Shown in pieces: positions 12,255-22,984 of a stretch of DNA of 57,204 nt. Position numbers and translations under genes: made by a program. The DNA is from Magnaporthiopsis rhizophila. Taxonomy: Eukaryota; Ascomycota; Sordariomycetes; Magnaporthales; Magnaporthaceae. The notes under the pieces were generated by a model, which was not told the origin of the DNA, ran no database searches, and saw nothing but the letters and a program-made list of their open reading frames with translations. The DNA is taken from contig PYSS01000070.1 in assembly GCA_003049465.1 (NCBI GenBank), positions 6,797 through 64,000 on the forward strand, read 5' to 3'. Each line of letters opens with the position of its first letter. The first letter of the stretch is position 1.

Positions 12255-13923
12255 TCAAAGCAAGTATCTGTAATCAGGAGACATATCTCCCAGTTCCGTC
12301 TTCTCCTCCTCCGTCAGATCCGAGGCCTGCTGCGCCGCCTCCCTGTCGCGCTTCCTGTTTGCGGCCCAGCAAGCGAAGCCGTAGGCGATGCAGGCGATGA
12401 TGCTGAGGGTGGTGAAGGCGATGGAGATGGAGTAGCCGGGGATGAAGAGCGGCGCATCCTTCTTGAGGAAGGCGTAGACGGCGATGATGCCGCCAATGTT
12501 GCCGAAGCCGATCTGCCAGGCGCTCCCGACGGCGCGGCGGTGGTGGCCGCCCAGGTTCATGTTGAACCAGCAGACGATGATGGGCATGGCCGTGTACGCG
12601 CCCATGGCGACGAGGAAGAGGCCGGCGTACTGGACGTTGGTGTGGTTGTGGACGGCGATCAGGATGGCAAAGCCGGCGATGCAGATGACGATGGCCGAGA
12701 CGGCAAAGGCGAAACGGTGGCGGGTCCTGTCCGACAGGTACGCGCACAGCATCGAGAAGCCAAATGAGGCGGCCCAGGGTGGGACGCTTTCAACGCCGCG
12801 CAGGTTAGCAGCCGACAGATAAGGAGAACGAACCGAGGTGTAGGAATGGACAACGCCGGGACGCATTTACCTGTGCAGCTGAGTCTGGATCGGGTCGTAG
12901 CCGTAGGTTTGCAAGATGCCCGGGGCGAAATAGGCATAGCCATAGGCGGGAACGATGAGGCCAAAGTACATGAACCCTCCGAGGACGACCTTGTAGTCGC
13001 GGAACACGTTGGCGACGTCGCGCAGTGTGATGCTCCGCTCGGCGGCGGACCGGCCCTGGTCGGTGCGGAGACGGGCTGTGACGAAGGCCTTCTCGTCAGG
13101 GGTGAGCCACTTGCTCTCCTCGGGGAAGTCCGGGAGCAGGAAGAAGAAGAAGATGGAGACGAAGGCGGTGAGGGCGCCCTCGATGATGAAGATCCAGCGC
13201 CAGCCCTGGTAGCCCCTGAGGCCGTCCATCTTGCCTATGGCGGCGGCCAGCAGGCCCCCAAAGGCGCCGGCGAGGGTGGTGGAGTTGAAGAAGAAGGAGT
13301 AGCGCTTCTGCGCCTCGTGGCGGCGGTACCACATGCCGATCAGGTAGAAGGCGCCCGGGAACATGCCCGTCTCGAAGACGCCGAGGAAGAAGCGGGTGGC
13401 GATGAGGCCGCCGTAGCTCGTCACGAAGCCCTGGATCATGGTGACGAGGCCGAAGCCTGCCATGTTGATGGTGAGCCATACGTGCGGGCGGAACTTTTTC
13501 AGCAGGATGTTGCTCGGGATCTCGAAGAGGATGTACGGCACGAAGAAGACGACCAGGGCATTGTTGTAGCGGGTTCCATCGAGGTGTAGCTCCTCTGAGA
13601 GGCCAAACACGTTGGCGTTTGCAATGTTGACTGTGCTGCTGGGTCAGCCGGCTGGGCATCAAGGGTTTGACGGATATTCTTGGGTGCATACCTCGGTCGA
13701 GGAAGGCCAGCAGGTACATGATGCACAGGAAGGGAATGACGTGTAGGTCGATGCGCGTTATCAGCTTCCGCTCGGTCGTGTGAGGTGGGCACTGCGCGTC
13801 GAGCAGCTCCTCATCGTCGTCCCGGCGCATGGCCGGCAGCGGCGGGGACGTGCCGGCATCTTCGTCGCGTTTCTTCTCCGAGTCCCAGCCGGGCTGAGTG
13901 TTCTTGGGCGAGTCGGCGGCCAT
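12255..13923 (-). CDS. MFS permease, anion:cation symporter (Dal5/Tna1-like) family
   Basis: Plasma-membrane major-facilitator protein of the ACS family, whose fungal members import organic anions such as allantoate, nicotinate or pantothenate. Exons (minus strand) are 13923-13692, 13630-12871 and 12786-12255, giving 507 aa, the usual family length. Evidence: the cytosolic N-terminus leads to TM1 with LAFLDR followed by VNIANAN; TM2 has FFVPYILFEIPSN; TM4 has the signature TRFFLGVFETGMFPG; a central loop with DFPEESKWL separates the halves; and the second half reads YGYDPIQTQLH, then SVPPWAASFGFS. Branch sites GGCTGAC and TGCTAAC precede the two acceptors. The intron positions restore exactly the motifs expected in the family. 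Substrate cannot be told from sequence; the nicotinate-type subgroup is the best guess. Confidence 0.92.
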
Positions 13924-15447
13924 GGCTACCTAGCGTGGTAGGGATGTGTCAACAGCCTGCAAGGGAGGGGACGACCTGAAGGTTAAAAATTCTGTTGATC
14001 ACCTTGGTTTGGGCGTCGGCAGCCTTTTATCGCTACTCTGGTCGGACGAGCTCGCTCCTCCGATTTCCGACCGAAGCCTGGCGCGGCGTCTTGCTGACAA
14101 TGTCATAATTAAGCTTCTCCTGGCCACTGTTGTGGAGTGCTGTCGGGGGGACCAGCGTGTCTAATTCGTAATGCGAATTCGCCCTCGCTTCTCGGCTTCA
14201 CGGCAATCTCCAACTTCGCAGCAACAACATGCCCTGGCCCTGGCCCTCGGTCGGAAATGCCGGCTGTGTGGCTCCTTGCCGCGGCTGATTCGTTGTTGGA
14301 CTGACGCTTGACCTGGTGCAACTGAAGCATCTGGCCGTCGGTGCTTCCATTGGTTAGAGTTTAGGGTTACTTGAGTCTCGCCTGTCCTGACCCTCCCGCA
14401 AGGGCCGCAGCGCGTCCTTTGGCACCTTCCCCCCCAAGCTTGGCGAGGCTTGGCGGTGGTTCAATTCCACTCCAAGGACCCGAAATCGGATCTCGACTCG
14501 GTGGTGAATGAGGCTGCAAAGGCTGTCGGTTCTCTGTCAGATGTCATCATCGTCGTGACATGTGTCCTGAAAAGGACCGAAACTACGAGTGCTGACAATG
14601 GGCTGGCTGGTAGTTACTAGCTGCTCTCGGCGTTTGTTTCCATCAACACAAGCACACCACGGCGACGAACAGGAACACAGTCGATTATGAGCTGCGGGCT
14701 CGCATCGGCCTCGGCGGGCCCGTCCGCCGCTCCACGTGGCAGGATCTCGGCCTGCAGCTACATCTGCGCGTTCTCGTTACGTGTGGGCTGTCTGGCACAC
14801 CGCAAGCACCCGTGACCTGATGAACCCCGTGGCCACTCTGGGCCGAGACGGCCTTTGCGTCTGGCTCCTCCACGCCCCACAACTGCTCCCATTCCCATCC
14901 ATCGCCGGGGGCGTCTTTGCTGACCACCACTTCCGCCACCGTGTTCGTCCCCTCCAGCGGGATCCGAGGCGAGCGCCGAGACCGTCTGCTGCGAGCTGAT
15001 GGACCCCGGCCCTTTCGGCCATCTCCCTGCTGAATTTGAGGATGTACGATTGTGGACCTTGTTTGATCGATGAGCCAAAACCGGGGCTCTCTGGACCTGA
15101 GAAAGCAAAGGACGGGAACATAGAAGTCACGTGACGGGGAGTATACAGAATATCAGAACCCTTGCTCTAGGACATTCTAATGCATGTATTGCTCACCTAT
15201 CTGGTTTAGAACTGCGTGCGCAGCCGCCGGTAAGATGAGCGCCGCCCAAGATTGTATCCGCTCTTGCCTGTGGCTCAGGACTAGGCCGCTGGTAGAGGTG
15301 GGAGTGCGTCGGAGGGGAGATGCTTGTGGGTCCTGGTGACGGTTCGGTCTGTTCTGCCGGGCTCGGTGCGGGGTGAGTTCGGAATAGCCTGGTGATGGCG
15401 AGCCCCGGGTGATTTCCGGTGGGGGTCGGTGGAGCAACCGAAGCTCT
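13924..15447. other. Intergenic 5' of the MFS gene and 3' of the gasdermin gene
   Basis: About 1.5 kb with only short frames of unlikely composition. The side nearest 13924 should hold the MFS promoter and the side nearest 15447 the gasdermin 3' UTR. Nothing else is supported. Confidence 0.6.
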
Positions 15448-16281
15448 TTATAGCACCCACCACGCAGGCTCCAGACCGGCAACCTCCTCCACACGAACAA
15501 TCTCGCCGCCTTCGGTCGCACGCGGCATGAAGTCCTCCTCCACCTCGAGCTCCAACACATCCTCCTCCACCTGCTCGCTATCATCGTAAAACCGCGCCCC
15601 TTGGTTGTGCGGCAAGCTTGCGACGCCGCCGGACCTCTTGACTTTGACCTTGGCCAGGCGGTACCCCAGCACAAAGTCGCTCGAGCTCTCGAACGACGAC
15701 TGCCCCAGCGACCTGACCTGCATCTGGAGTTGCGCCTGTGCCGGCCCCGGTAGCGCGCCGCCGCCGCCCAGCCCAGCATTGGCGCTTCTGGTCCGGGAGC
15801 GGACGACGGCCTCGGATGCGCCGCGCGCGACCTTGAGGCCTGTGATCAGGTACACCGGCTTGCGGAACCGGGTCGACTCGAGAAATGTCCGGATCGCGGG
15901 GAGGTCGACGGCGCGCCGCACCAGCTCGGGGGTGGGGAAGAAGAGGGACGTGTCGACGGCGTCGATGGACAGGACCTCCTCCTCCTGCCGCTCGCTCGCG
16001 AACCCGTACGCGAGCGGGGCTGGCAACAGCAGGCCGATGAGCTTGGCCCAGACGTCCCAGCCGCCGCTGCTGATGGTGCTTGTGGTTTCCCGGAAGCCCT
16101 GCTGCGTAGTGGTGTGGACGTCCGCCTGCGGGATGGCGAGCTGGTGCGGCGGCGGGTTGAGTGGGATCGGGCTCTCCAGGTCCGCGATCGCGACGCCCAG
16201 CTGCAGCGGCCCCTGTGGTGGGGGAGGGATCGACCAGTAGGGGGCTCGGTGGTATGTCGGCGCTGGCCTTGTAGGGGCCAT
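15448..16281 (-). CDS. Fungal gasdermin-like protein (RCD-1/HET-Q1 family)
   Basis: Single-exon gene for a 277-aa protein resembling the fungal gasdermin-like proteins RCD-1 and HET-Q1, which form membrane pores and kill the cell when activated. Seen in the sequence: an N-terminal block YWSIP, then QGPLQLG (residues 15-29); a hydrophobic segment around 77-95; KPVYLITGLKVARGAS at 141-156; a Gly-rich loop at 170-180; SSDFVLGYRLAKVKVK at 200-215; and GARFYDD at 228-234. Residues 233-277 form a strongly acidic tail with 16 Asp/Glu. HET-Q1 has nearly the same length and is activated by removal of about 5 kDa from its C-terminus by the subtilisin-like protease HET-Q2. The start is the first in-frame ATG, directly preceded by a run of A. 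The gene lies 484 bp downstream of, and in the same direction as, a subtilisin-domain gene, which supports the assignment. Family membership rests on recalled motif patterns, not on a search. Confidence 0.83.
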   Translation of the reverse strand: MAPTRPAPTYHRAPYWSIPPPPQGPLQLGVAIADLESPIPLNPPPHQLAIPQADVHTTTQQGFRETTSTISSGGWDVWAKLIGLLLPAPLAYGFASERQEEEVLSIDAVDTSLFFPTPELVRRAVDLPAIRTFLESTRFRKPVYLITGLKVARGASEAVVRSRTRSANAGLGGGGALPGPAQAQLQMQVRSLGQSSFESSSDFVLGYRLAKVKVKRSGGVASLPHNQGARFYDDSEQVEEDVLELEVEEDFMPRATEGGEIVRVEEVAGLEPAWWVL

Positions 16282-16765
16282 TTTTTTTTTTTTTCTCTTG
16301 AGCACGTCTAGGCTTAGGAGGTGTGTTGAGCGATGGCTCGAGTGCGTCGCGTGTTGTAGAGAGCGGTCGGACAAGTGCAATCTGGGTGTCAGGAGAGGGG
16401 CGGGATTAGAGCAGTATCAAATCACCCCCACCACTTACTTCCACGAGCCGCTGTTCGCTGCCTGTTTTCTCGGGTGCCTGAGACCCAACGAACTAACCGC
16501 CCACGCCAGCGTTGAGCTAGCACCAAGGCTACGGCACTTGACAGGCTTCTTAGCTGGACTGACGACGCTAGTTGGCCCTGCAGTGGAACAGACATTGCCA
16601 TTAACAAAAGAAGTACAAAATCCATCCGTCCTGCGCTATTTAACATATCCGAACACAATATCGAACCACCACGACGGCCCAATCCCCCAAGTGCTCTACT
16701 TGATCCTTAGAAATTCCGTCTCCCCATATCACCCTGGGTCCTCCTTTGTCCTATCAGCTGATGCC
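16282..16765 (-). other. Spacer between protease and gasdermin genes
   Basis: 484 bp, presumably the protease 3' UTR plus the gasdermin promoter. Next to the gasdermin ATG is a 13-nt A tract (T on the plus strand, 16282-16294). No further coding exon is seen, so the two genes are probably transcribed separately rather than as one message. Confidence 0.6.
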
Positions 16766-19700
16766 TCAACGAACTACACCGAAATGCTCTTTGATGAGTC
16801 CGGCTGTCAAGTGAATCTGGCGAGAAGGCCTCCAGAGATGCCATGGCGCGAGATACCGGTAGCCGCTATGTTTCGGCTTGATGGACATCAGATAGAAGAG
16901 TTCTCTCATGCCCTCACCACAAAAGATTCTCTCGGGCGGGATGATGGCCTGTCTGGTAACCACCTCTAAAGCGTTGGCTGCGAAGCCAGCAGCAACAGGT
17001 GTGGCAAAGGATGTTCCCGACTTGGAAACGGGAAATCCGTTCCAGATCAGGGGGACCGAGGCGCCGAGTGTCGAAAAGTTGTGGTCATCATCCTGCGGCA
17101 AAGGGTTGAAGCTGACACCTCCCCCATTGCCATCGCTGGCGTGCACGCATATAACGTCCCGGTGCGTGGCCGGAAAGGTTCGCGGCTCGTTGCTCCCGTG
17201 GTTGGAGGCTGCGGCCAACATGATGACCGAGTTGTTAGCTGCGTGCTTGATAGCCTTGTGGATCTGATCATCCCAGGCTTTCAAGCCGAGCGACATGACG
17301 ATAATGTCGACCTTCCACTCGTCCGTAGCTTTCCAGATTGCCTGGTACCGGCAAGTAAATTATCAGCACAGTCTTCCTACGGTATCTAAGAAATGACGAG
17401 GGGAATGTTCATGACCCACCTCGGAGATGAACGCCACCTGGCTTGGCTGCGTAGTCCTGGAGTCTGCGACTTTTGCGATGTACAAGTCCGCTCGGGGCGC
17501 GACTCTTGCGAGCAAGGCCGCGACGTGGGTGCCGTGGCCAAAGGTGTCCATGACGTTCGTCGGGTCTTCCTCATCCAGCCATGAGTAGCCCTCTTTGAAT
17601 CGGCCGTCCAGCAAAGCTCCTTGAAGGTCAGGGCTGCCTTTCTGCACCCCAGTGTCTATGATGCAAACCCTAACGTTTCCCTGGGGGCGGTCGTGGGGCC
17701 TTGCCAATGGACTCTCGTCGTCTTCGAGCGGGTCGAGGTATTTTTCGAAGAATTTCGCACAACTCTTCAGGAAGGTTTTAGCAGACTTTGAGCTCCTGTC
17801 GATTCATTAGTACACCCTAGTGAACCCGGCAAGTGGCTCTGCTATTAGTGCGGAACGCGTGAGACTTACTCTGTGGAGGCGAGATCGTCAAAGAGTGTGA
17901 TCTGATTTACCTCCTCCTCAACGAGCTTGGGGCTCCCGAGGTCGGCACCTGAGCTGAGGTATAGAGTTCCGACTAGAGTGCTGTCCGTTTGTCGCTTGCG
18001 TGGTTCATTCTCCGCGCTTTCTGGGGCGCAGGGCGAGTTGCCTCCTGGAAGGCAATGTTTGGTTAAGTAAACCTCATTCACAGTTCCCGGGTTGTCAGCT
18101 TTCGAAAGGCCTGGAAATTTTTGCCACCTTGTTAGTTTGGAATTGAGGCTGTCGATGAGCCTATGCTTTTGCCAGGACAGCCCTTTCTTAGGCTTCTCAG
18201 ACAGTTCGTGACGAGGCTTTTGCTTGGCTGGACCCTCATCAGTGACATCTGGCAGCCGCCGTTTTTTATTCGGCCTCCGCCATGCCAAGAACTCCTTCTC
18301 AAGGTGACAAACAACAGCGTCGTAGATCATCCTTTGGCCGTCCTGGGTGCGCTCAGCTAAGCTCATGCTGGAAAGCCGCCTGTGAAGCTCCAAGCAGCCC
18401 TCGACGGCGCTGATGTAGTGCGCTTGCGTGTTGCCTTCAAGCTCTTCGATGACTCGATCTAGAGCCAGGAACAAGCTAGCTTTGCTAGCATCTGGCAAAC
18501 TTTCTGGCAGGATTTCGTTACCGCATTCCATCTCTAGCAGTATCTTTCCAAGCAGGAGTATGTCTGTTTCGACCGTTAGGCTTCCACCAGATGAGCTGGC
18601 GACATCGACAGCTTCGTGGAGGCCTATAGGGGAGGGAGGCCGAGTAGTCGGAAAGGCGCATGGGACGAATGGGATACAATCTAGCCCATCCTTGTCTGTG
18701 ACATCCCCAATTGACGACAAGAAAAGGATCTCATCAGATGACCACCCCTTGCTGGTCCATCCGGAAGGGTAGAGGTACATGAAGGACCTTGCAATTGATA
18801 GTGCAAGACGACGTTTGTCCCTCGTTGGAATTGCATTTGTAAGACCTTGCTGTGATAGCCGTTTGAAGAGGCCCCGGCGGAGAGCATCGACTAGAGATAT
18901 GTTGGGTTCGTTGCTTGGGAGGAGTAGGGACTTATCCCCTTGAACCGACTCCTCTAGAATTCGGAAGCCCCCTTCGACGAGAAGTTGCATCGCCTCGCCA
19001 CGATTCCGTGCAGTGGCAATACGTTCGCAGAGTTGTTTGACATATGAGGGGGCCGACAAGGAGTGAGGCTTCCGTGCTCCATAGGGAGACTTTTTGATAT
19101 ATGTCTCCTGCCATGATTGGGGAAGCTGGCAGGTGGAAAGTAGGAGTGCGAGCATTGGAGCGTTTTGGAATGCCGCCTCAGTCTGGAATCCGGATAGCTG
19201 AAGCAAGATTCTATGACCGGGGGGGTTTTTGCAGGTCAAAATGTGGTAATGGATGTTCTGCAGTGCCGCTTCGGCGAAGGGGGCGATGGAGATATCAAGG
19301 CCCATGCTTTCGACCTCGGCGGGTGTGGTTTGTGTCCAGGGGTCCTTTGGGTCTCTAGAGGGCCTGAAGATTGACTCGAAGCACATGTTGCAGCTGGTGA
19401 GGGCCTCCAGAGGTTTGAATCCAGGGATAACCAGGGAAATTTGGAGCTGTACCGCCGTGGTCAAGATGCGTATCTTTTCTTCGTCTGGGATGCAGCTCTC
19501 ATACACTGCAGCGAGCAGGTAGATGCTGCCGTACTTCGAGATCATGGGAGCTGAGTATTGGCGCTCGGAGGACGCCACCTGATAGTCGGTTGCGTCGTTG
19601 AGCGCATCCTCGCAGCAGATGCTCTCCTTCAGCATTTCCTCGATGGCGGAGAGAACGTGCTGCAGCTGAGACCTGCAGCGCTGGAGGTCCTTCTCAACCA

Positions 19701-19920
19701 GCTCCTGAGTGTGGATGGCCGACAAGGCGGTTTTTTTGACTTCGTAGATCCAGAACTCGCGTCTGCTGCGCAGCTTCATGTTTGTCACTTGCGAGTCCAC
19801 GTCGTGGTTCACCGAGTCCTCAAGATGCGAGATTAGACTGGGTATCGCCCACAGCAGCATTGGATGCATCCCTTGGAGGAACTTCCATTCGCGCAGTTCT
19901 GATAGGCGCTTCGTAGACAT
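16766..19920 (-). CDS. HET-Q2-like protease: N-terminal helical domain plus S8 subtilisin domain
   Basis: Predicted intracellular serine protease of 1000 aa. Exons (minus strand): 19920-17870, 17795-17420 and 17341-16766; the first intron has donor GTAAGT and branch TACTAAT. The C-terminal 300 residues are a complete subtilase domain: catalytic Asp731 in VCIIDTG, His771 in FGHGTH, oxyanion Asn856 in AAASNHG and Ser920 in SGTSFATP. There is no signal peptide and no I9-type propeptide. Instead residues 1-545 are alpha-helical and, from about 200 to 545, resemble the fungal DUF7580 domain (segments RRLALSIARSFMYLY, WSSDEILFLSS, then TDILLLGKILLEME). A basic Lys/Arg-rich linker follows (550-660). 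Its position just upstream of the gasdermin gene and its subtilisin type match het-Q2, the activating partner of HET-Q1. Protease activity is strongly indicated; the gasdermin as substrate is inferred from gene order and family precedent; the sensor role of the N-terminal domain is a guess. Confidence 0.9.
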
Positions 19921-20354
19921 TGCGACGGATGCTGGTCGGTCCGATGCCTCTTCAGCGAGGAGGACTGGATTGGAAAAACCGGACCAGGACGAAGGAGTGA
20001 CGGGAGCGGTTTGGTCAGGCTGGCGCTAACAGCGCCGCTGAGGTTCAGCTCCTCGCCAATGACTGACTGTCACATGATGTCGGAGGGCGGTCTGCTTTTC
20101 AGCCGTGGGAACATGAGGAAATGAGGGTATGAATGCGGCAATAAACGCGGGGTTTCGCTGCCTTCGAACCCAACACGTTCTCAACTGATACCTTGGCGAC
20201 CATCACCAGTAGTAGGCATCGCACTCACGCCTGCTACCTACCTACCTACCTACCTACCTACCTACCTACCTACCTACCTACCTACCTACCTACCTATGTA
20301 GGTGGTACTGACTGCGTGCATCTCACGCTTAGAGGTAGCACCCCCTCGAGGACA
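19921..20354. promoter_or_regulatory. Divergent promoter region, protease and C2H2 genes
   Basis: Only 434 bp separate the start codons of the protease gene (minus) and the C2H2 gene (plus), so the two probably share a bidirectional promoter. The interval contains a TACC microsatellite at 20235-20296. No clear TATA box is visible. Confidence 0.55.
20235..20296 (+). repeat. TACC microsatellite (about 15.5 units)
   Basis: A perfect TACC tandem array of about 62 bp lies 58 bp upstream of the C2H2 start codon, in the divergent promoter or 5' leader. If transcribed it belongs to the C2H2 leader; read in frame it would give Leu-Pro-Thr-Tyr repeats, but no ATG places it in the protein. Tetranucleotide arrays of this length mutate quickly. 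Confidence 0.95.
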
Positions 20355-22984
20355 ATGGCGCAATCGCGACAGGAAGGCGTCGGTGACGCCGTGTTCCGCG
20401 CTGCGCTCGAGTGCGATGAGCTATTCGAGAAGATTCGAATACGGGCCGCCGGTCCAAACCATCAGGCAGCATCCTCGGGTGCCTCTCCTCAGCTCTTGGA
20501 GGAGTATCAATCAAGATTCAATGTCTGGGCGGCGTATCTCGGGGTGTTTGCCGAGGAGCGAGCTTCGCTTGACCGGCGCCTCAGTGCCGCCAGCGACATC
20601 AGGGATATGATCTGTGGCCTGCTCCGCATATTGCATGAGGCGCTCGCCCAAAGTACGCATAAAATTTGTTTCCTGGTTCCGTCATCTCTTTGCTTTCAGG
20701 AAGAATATGGCGACCGCGAACAGGCCCCTAATTCTGAGAAACCGATACTTGCCAGTTGCGTCAAACCCATACACGGCGTCCGCGCACGCCACAGGGGCGA
20801 CATCTGCCTCTTATGAAATCATCGAACACTGTCTTGAGCGCATGCAGAGGTTTGCGGTTGCTATCCGTCAGTCCTCAGTCGGCAGTCTGGTAGCGAGAAT
20901 CGAGCGGTTCCGTCGAAAAAAGGGAGTCGGCTATCATGACAGGCTAAAGTTGCTTGCCGAAGCTTCACTCAAGTCGCTTTACAAAGATCTCACGAGCGGC
21001 CTACAAACACACCTGGGCCAGACAGTTGTTGCGCGATGCGACCGTCTGGCGTATGTCAAATCACATCAACGAAAACTGGCAATCCGAAGGAGCAGTCCTT
21101 TGGTACCAACACCGCTTGACGCCCCCGCCGGACCCGGCCCCGCTTCAGTGCCGGCACCAGCGCCAGTTTCGGCCCAACCCAGCGCTGCTAGCAGATTGAA
21201 GCTGCCACTCGCCTTGTCATCTTCTCCGCGCAAGTCGCCCGTCCAGGAGGCGTTATCAGCCACAGACCCATCTACTATGAACAATAGCACGGCAAACATC
21301 CTGAAGATGAAAGAGATTTTGAAAACCAGACAGTCGCCGACGCAAGCGGGGACGTCTGTCCCAAGTTTGACATCGTCTGTTCCCTTCGGCGCTGTAAACT
21401 ATCCGAGGCCCCCCAAGGCTTCGCTGTCGTGCTCCTGGTGCTTCAGCTTTCTTCCCAGCCGCATAACAGCGGAAACCAAAAGGTGGAGGTAGGTAGACCT
21501 GATATACAGCTATTTCGCTATTCGGCGCCTCTTTTTGGCGGATTCTAGTCGCATGAATTGTACTTTATGGAAATCTTGATAAATGCGCTAACTATGCTAC
21601 CCACAGACAACACGTTGACCAAGACCTGCTGCCATATGTGTGCCTTTCCGAGAAGTGCCAGGACCCTATTCTTGAGTTCTCGTCCTTCAAGTTATGGAGA
21701 TCACACATGGAAGAGGCTCACAGTAACGCCTGGGCCGAGCGGATCCACCCACCTCTGGTCTGGACTTGCGACATCAGCCATAATCCGCCATTGCAATTCC
21801 AAAAATCGGAGCTTCTCTGCCAGCATATTTCAGAAGACCACTCGACCAATCTCGCGGGCTCACAAATTCGACGGGTTGTCCAGAGGAGCTCTATACGCAA
21901 GTTGAGACCACGCGGACAGTGCCCGCTTTGCGGCTTCGATGTTAGCCCGGACAAGCCTCCTGAAGCCGATAATTTAGCAGCAAAACCAACAATGATGAGG
22001 CTAGTGCGAAGCTTCGTTACTCCGAAGAAGAGAGTTCAGCAAGACCAGCTGAAGCAATCAACCAAGAAATCAGTACGGTTCGATTTGTCAACGAGACCTT
22101 CGATTTTCCCGAAGAAGTCGTCCAGTAGGGGCGGAGACGACGACGACGACGACGACGATGGTATTATGGAGGATAAGGGGTCTCTTGATAGCGAGGAATG
22201 GGCTTTGTCGCGAAGAATGGCGAAGCATGTCGGCGGTCACCTCCAGGCCTTGTCTTTCCTTTCCCTTCGGCTCCTCGATCTTGCTGCGGACGAGAAATCT
22301 GGCGAAACCTCCCAAAGCCAAAGCTCCGGACCTGGCGACGGCTCGGTGGACATCATGGACGACGACGACGACGACAGTCGAGGTCACCATAGTGGCTCGG
22401 GTCACTCCCAAGTGTCAACTCCATCAGGGTGGGGAACGGAAAGCGAGGACGAAACGTTTGCAGATGATCGAGGCAAAGAAAGCGAATACGTTCGAATGAC
22501 GTATAAGACGTTGATGTTTGAGAACGAATTGCGCGAGAAGGATTTTCTGCATGAGGTGGTCGACGGCGAGGATATCGAGGCGGTAACGGAGCTGCTGCGC
22601 AAAATGTGCGCGATCGATTTGGAAATCTGGGCACGCAGCTCCGACCGCACCTTCAACCGCGTCTCGCATAAAACCAAAAGTGACGCCATCCTGGCCGAGA
22701 TGCGCGACCGGTTCGAGACTTGGGGCGTGTCCACCCACTACCCGCGCGGCGCTGTGAACTGGCGCGGCGGCGACGTTGCGCTGCTGCATCTGCCCCCCGG
22801 CTGGCAGACGGCCGACCCGGCGACTTTGCTGCAATTTCTCGAGCACGACGGCCAGACGCAGGTGATGATGCATGGCATCGCGAGGGCGATGCCGGACTGG
22901 ACGTTGGACGAGGTGGCCCAGCTGCTGAAGGTTGGCCTTTTGCTGTTCTCTCCTTTCGGCATCTCAAAACCGCGTTACCCATAA
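20355..22984 (+). CDS. acuF-like C2H2 zinc-finger protein
   Basis: Predicted 802-aa protein of the fungal family carrying the oxidoreductase acuF-like C2H2 zinc-finger region. Exons are read as 20355-20652, 20756-21488 and 21607-22984. The first acceptor (after TTGCCAG, with branch CTAAT) was chosen because only it restores the frame. Residues 1-200 are helical. Degenerate zinc-binding elements follow: CSWC (325-328), then CLSEKC with HMEEAH, WTC with HISEDH, CPLC, and HVGGH leading into the helix LQALSFLSLRLL, a typical ending of this family. Two acidic poly-Asp runs (GAC repeats near 22137 and 22357) flank a Ser-rich linker, and the C-terminal 150 residues are a separate helical domain. Function is unknown; related proteins occur beside NLR-type genes, and this one diverges from the protease. 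The 3' end is uncertain: a weak donor (GTTGGC) at 22931 could lead to further exons before 23549. Confidence 0.7.

Noticed and set aside
12234..12767. Plus-strand frame of 177 codons opposite the MFS gene
   Set aside because: Shadow of the antisense permease exon; acidic repeat-like composition comes from GC-rich codons of the real gene.
12846..13589. Plus-strand frame of 247 codons opposite the MFS gene
   Set aside because: Antisense shadow of exon 2 of the permease, which has clear family motifs on the minus strand.
15177..15779. Minus-strand frame of 200 codons overlapping the gasdermin 3' half
   Set aside because: Arg/Ser-rich alternative frame; the gasdermin frame has the conserved motifs.
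16298..16969. Plus-strand frame of 223 codons between gasdermin and protease
   Set aside because: Overlaps the protease catalytic exon on the other strand and has no domain or splice signals.
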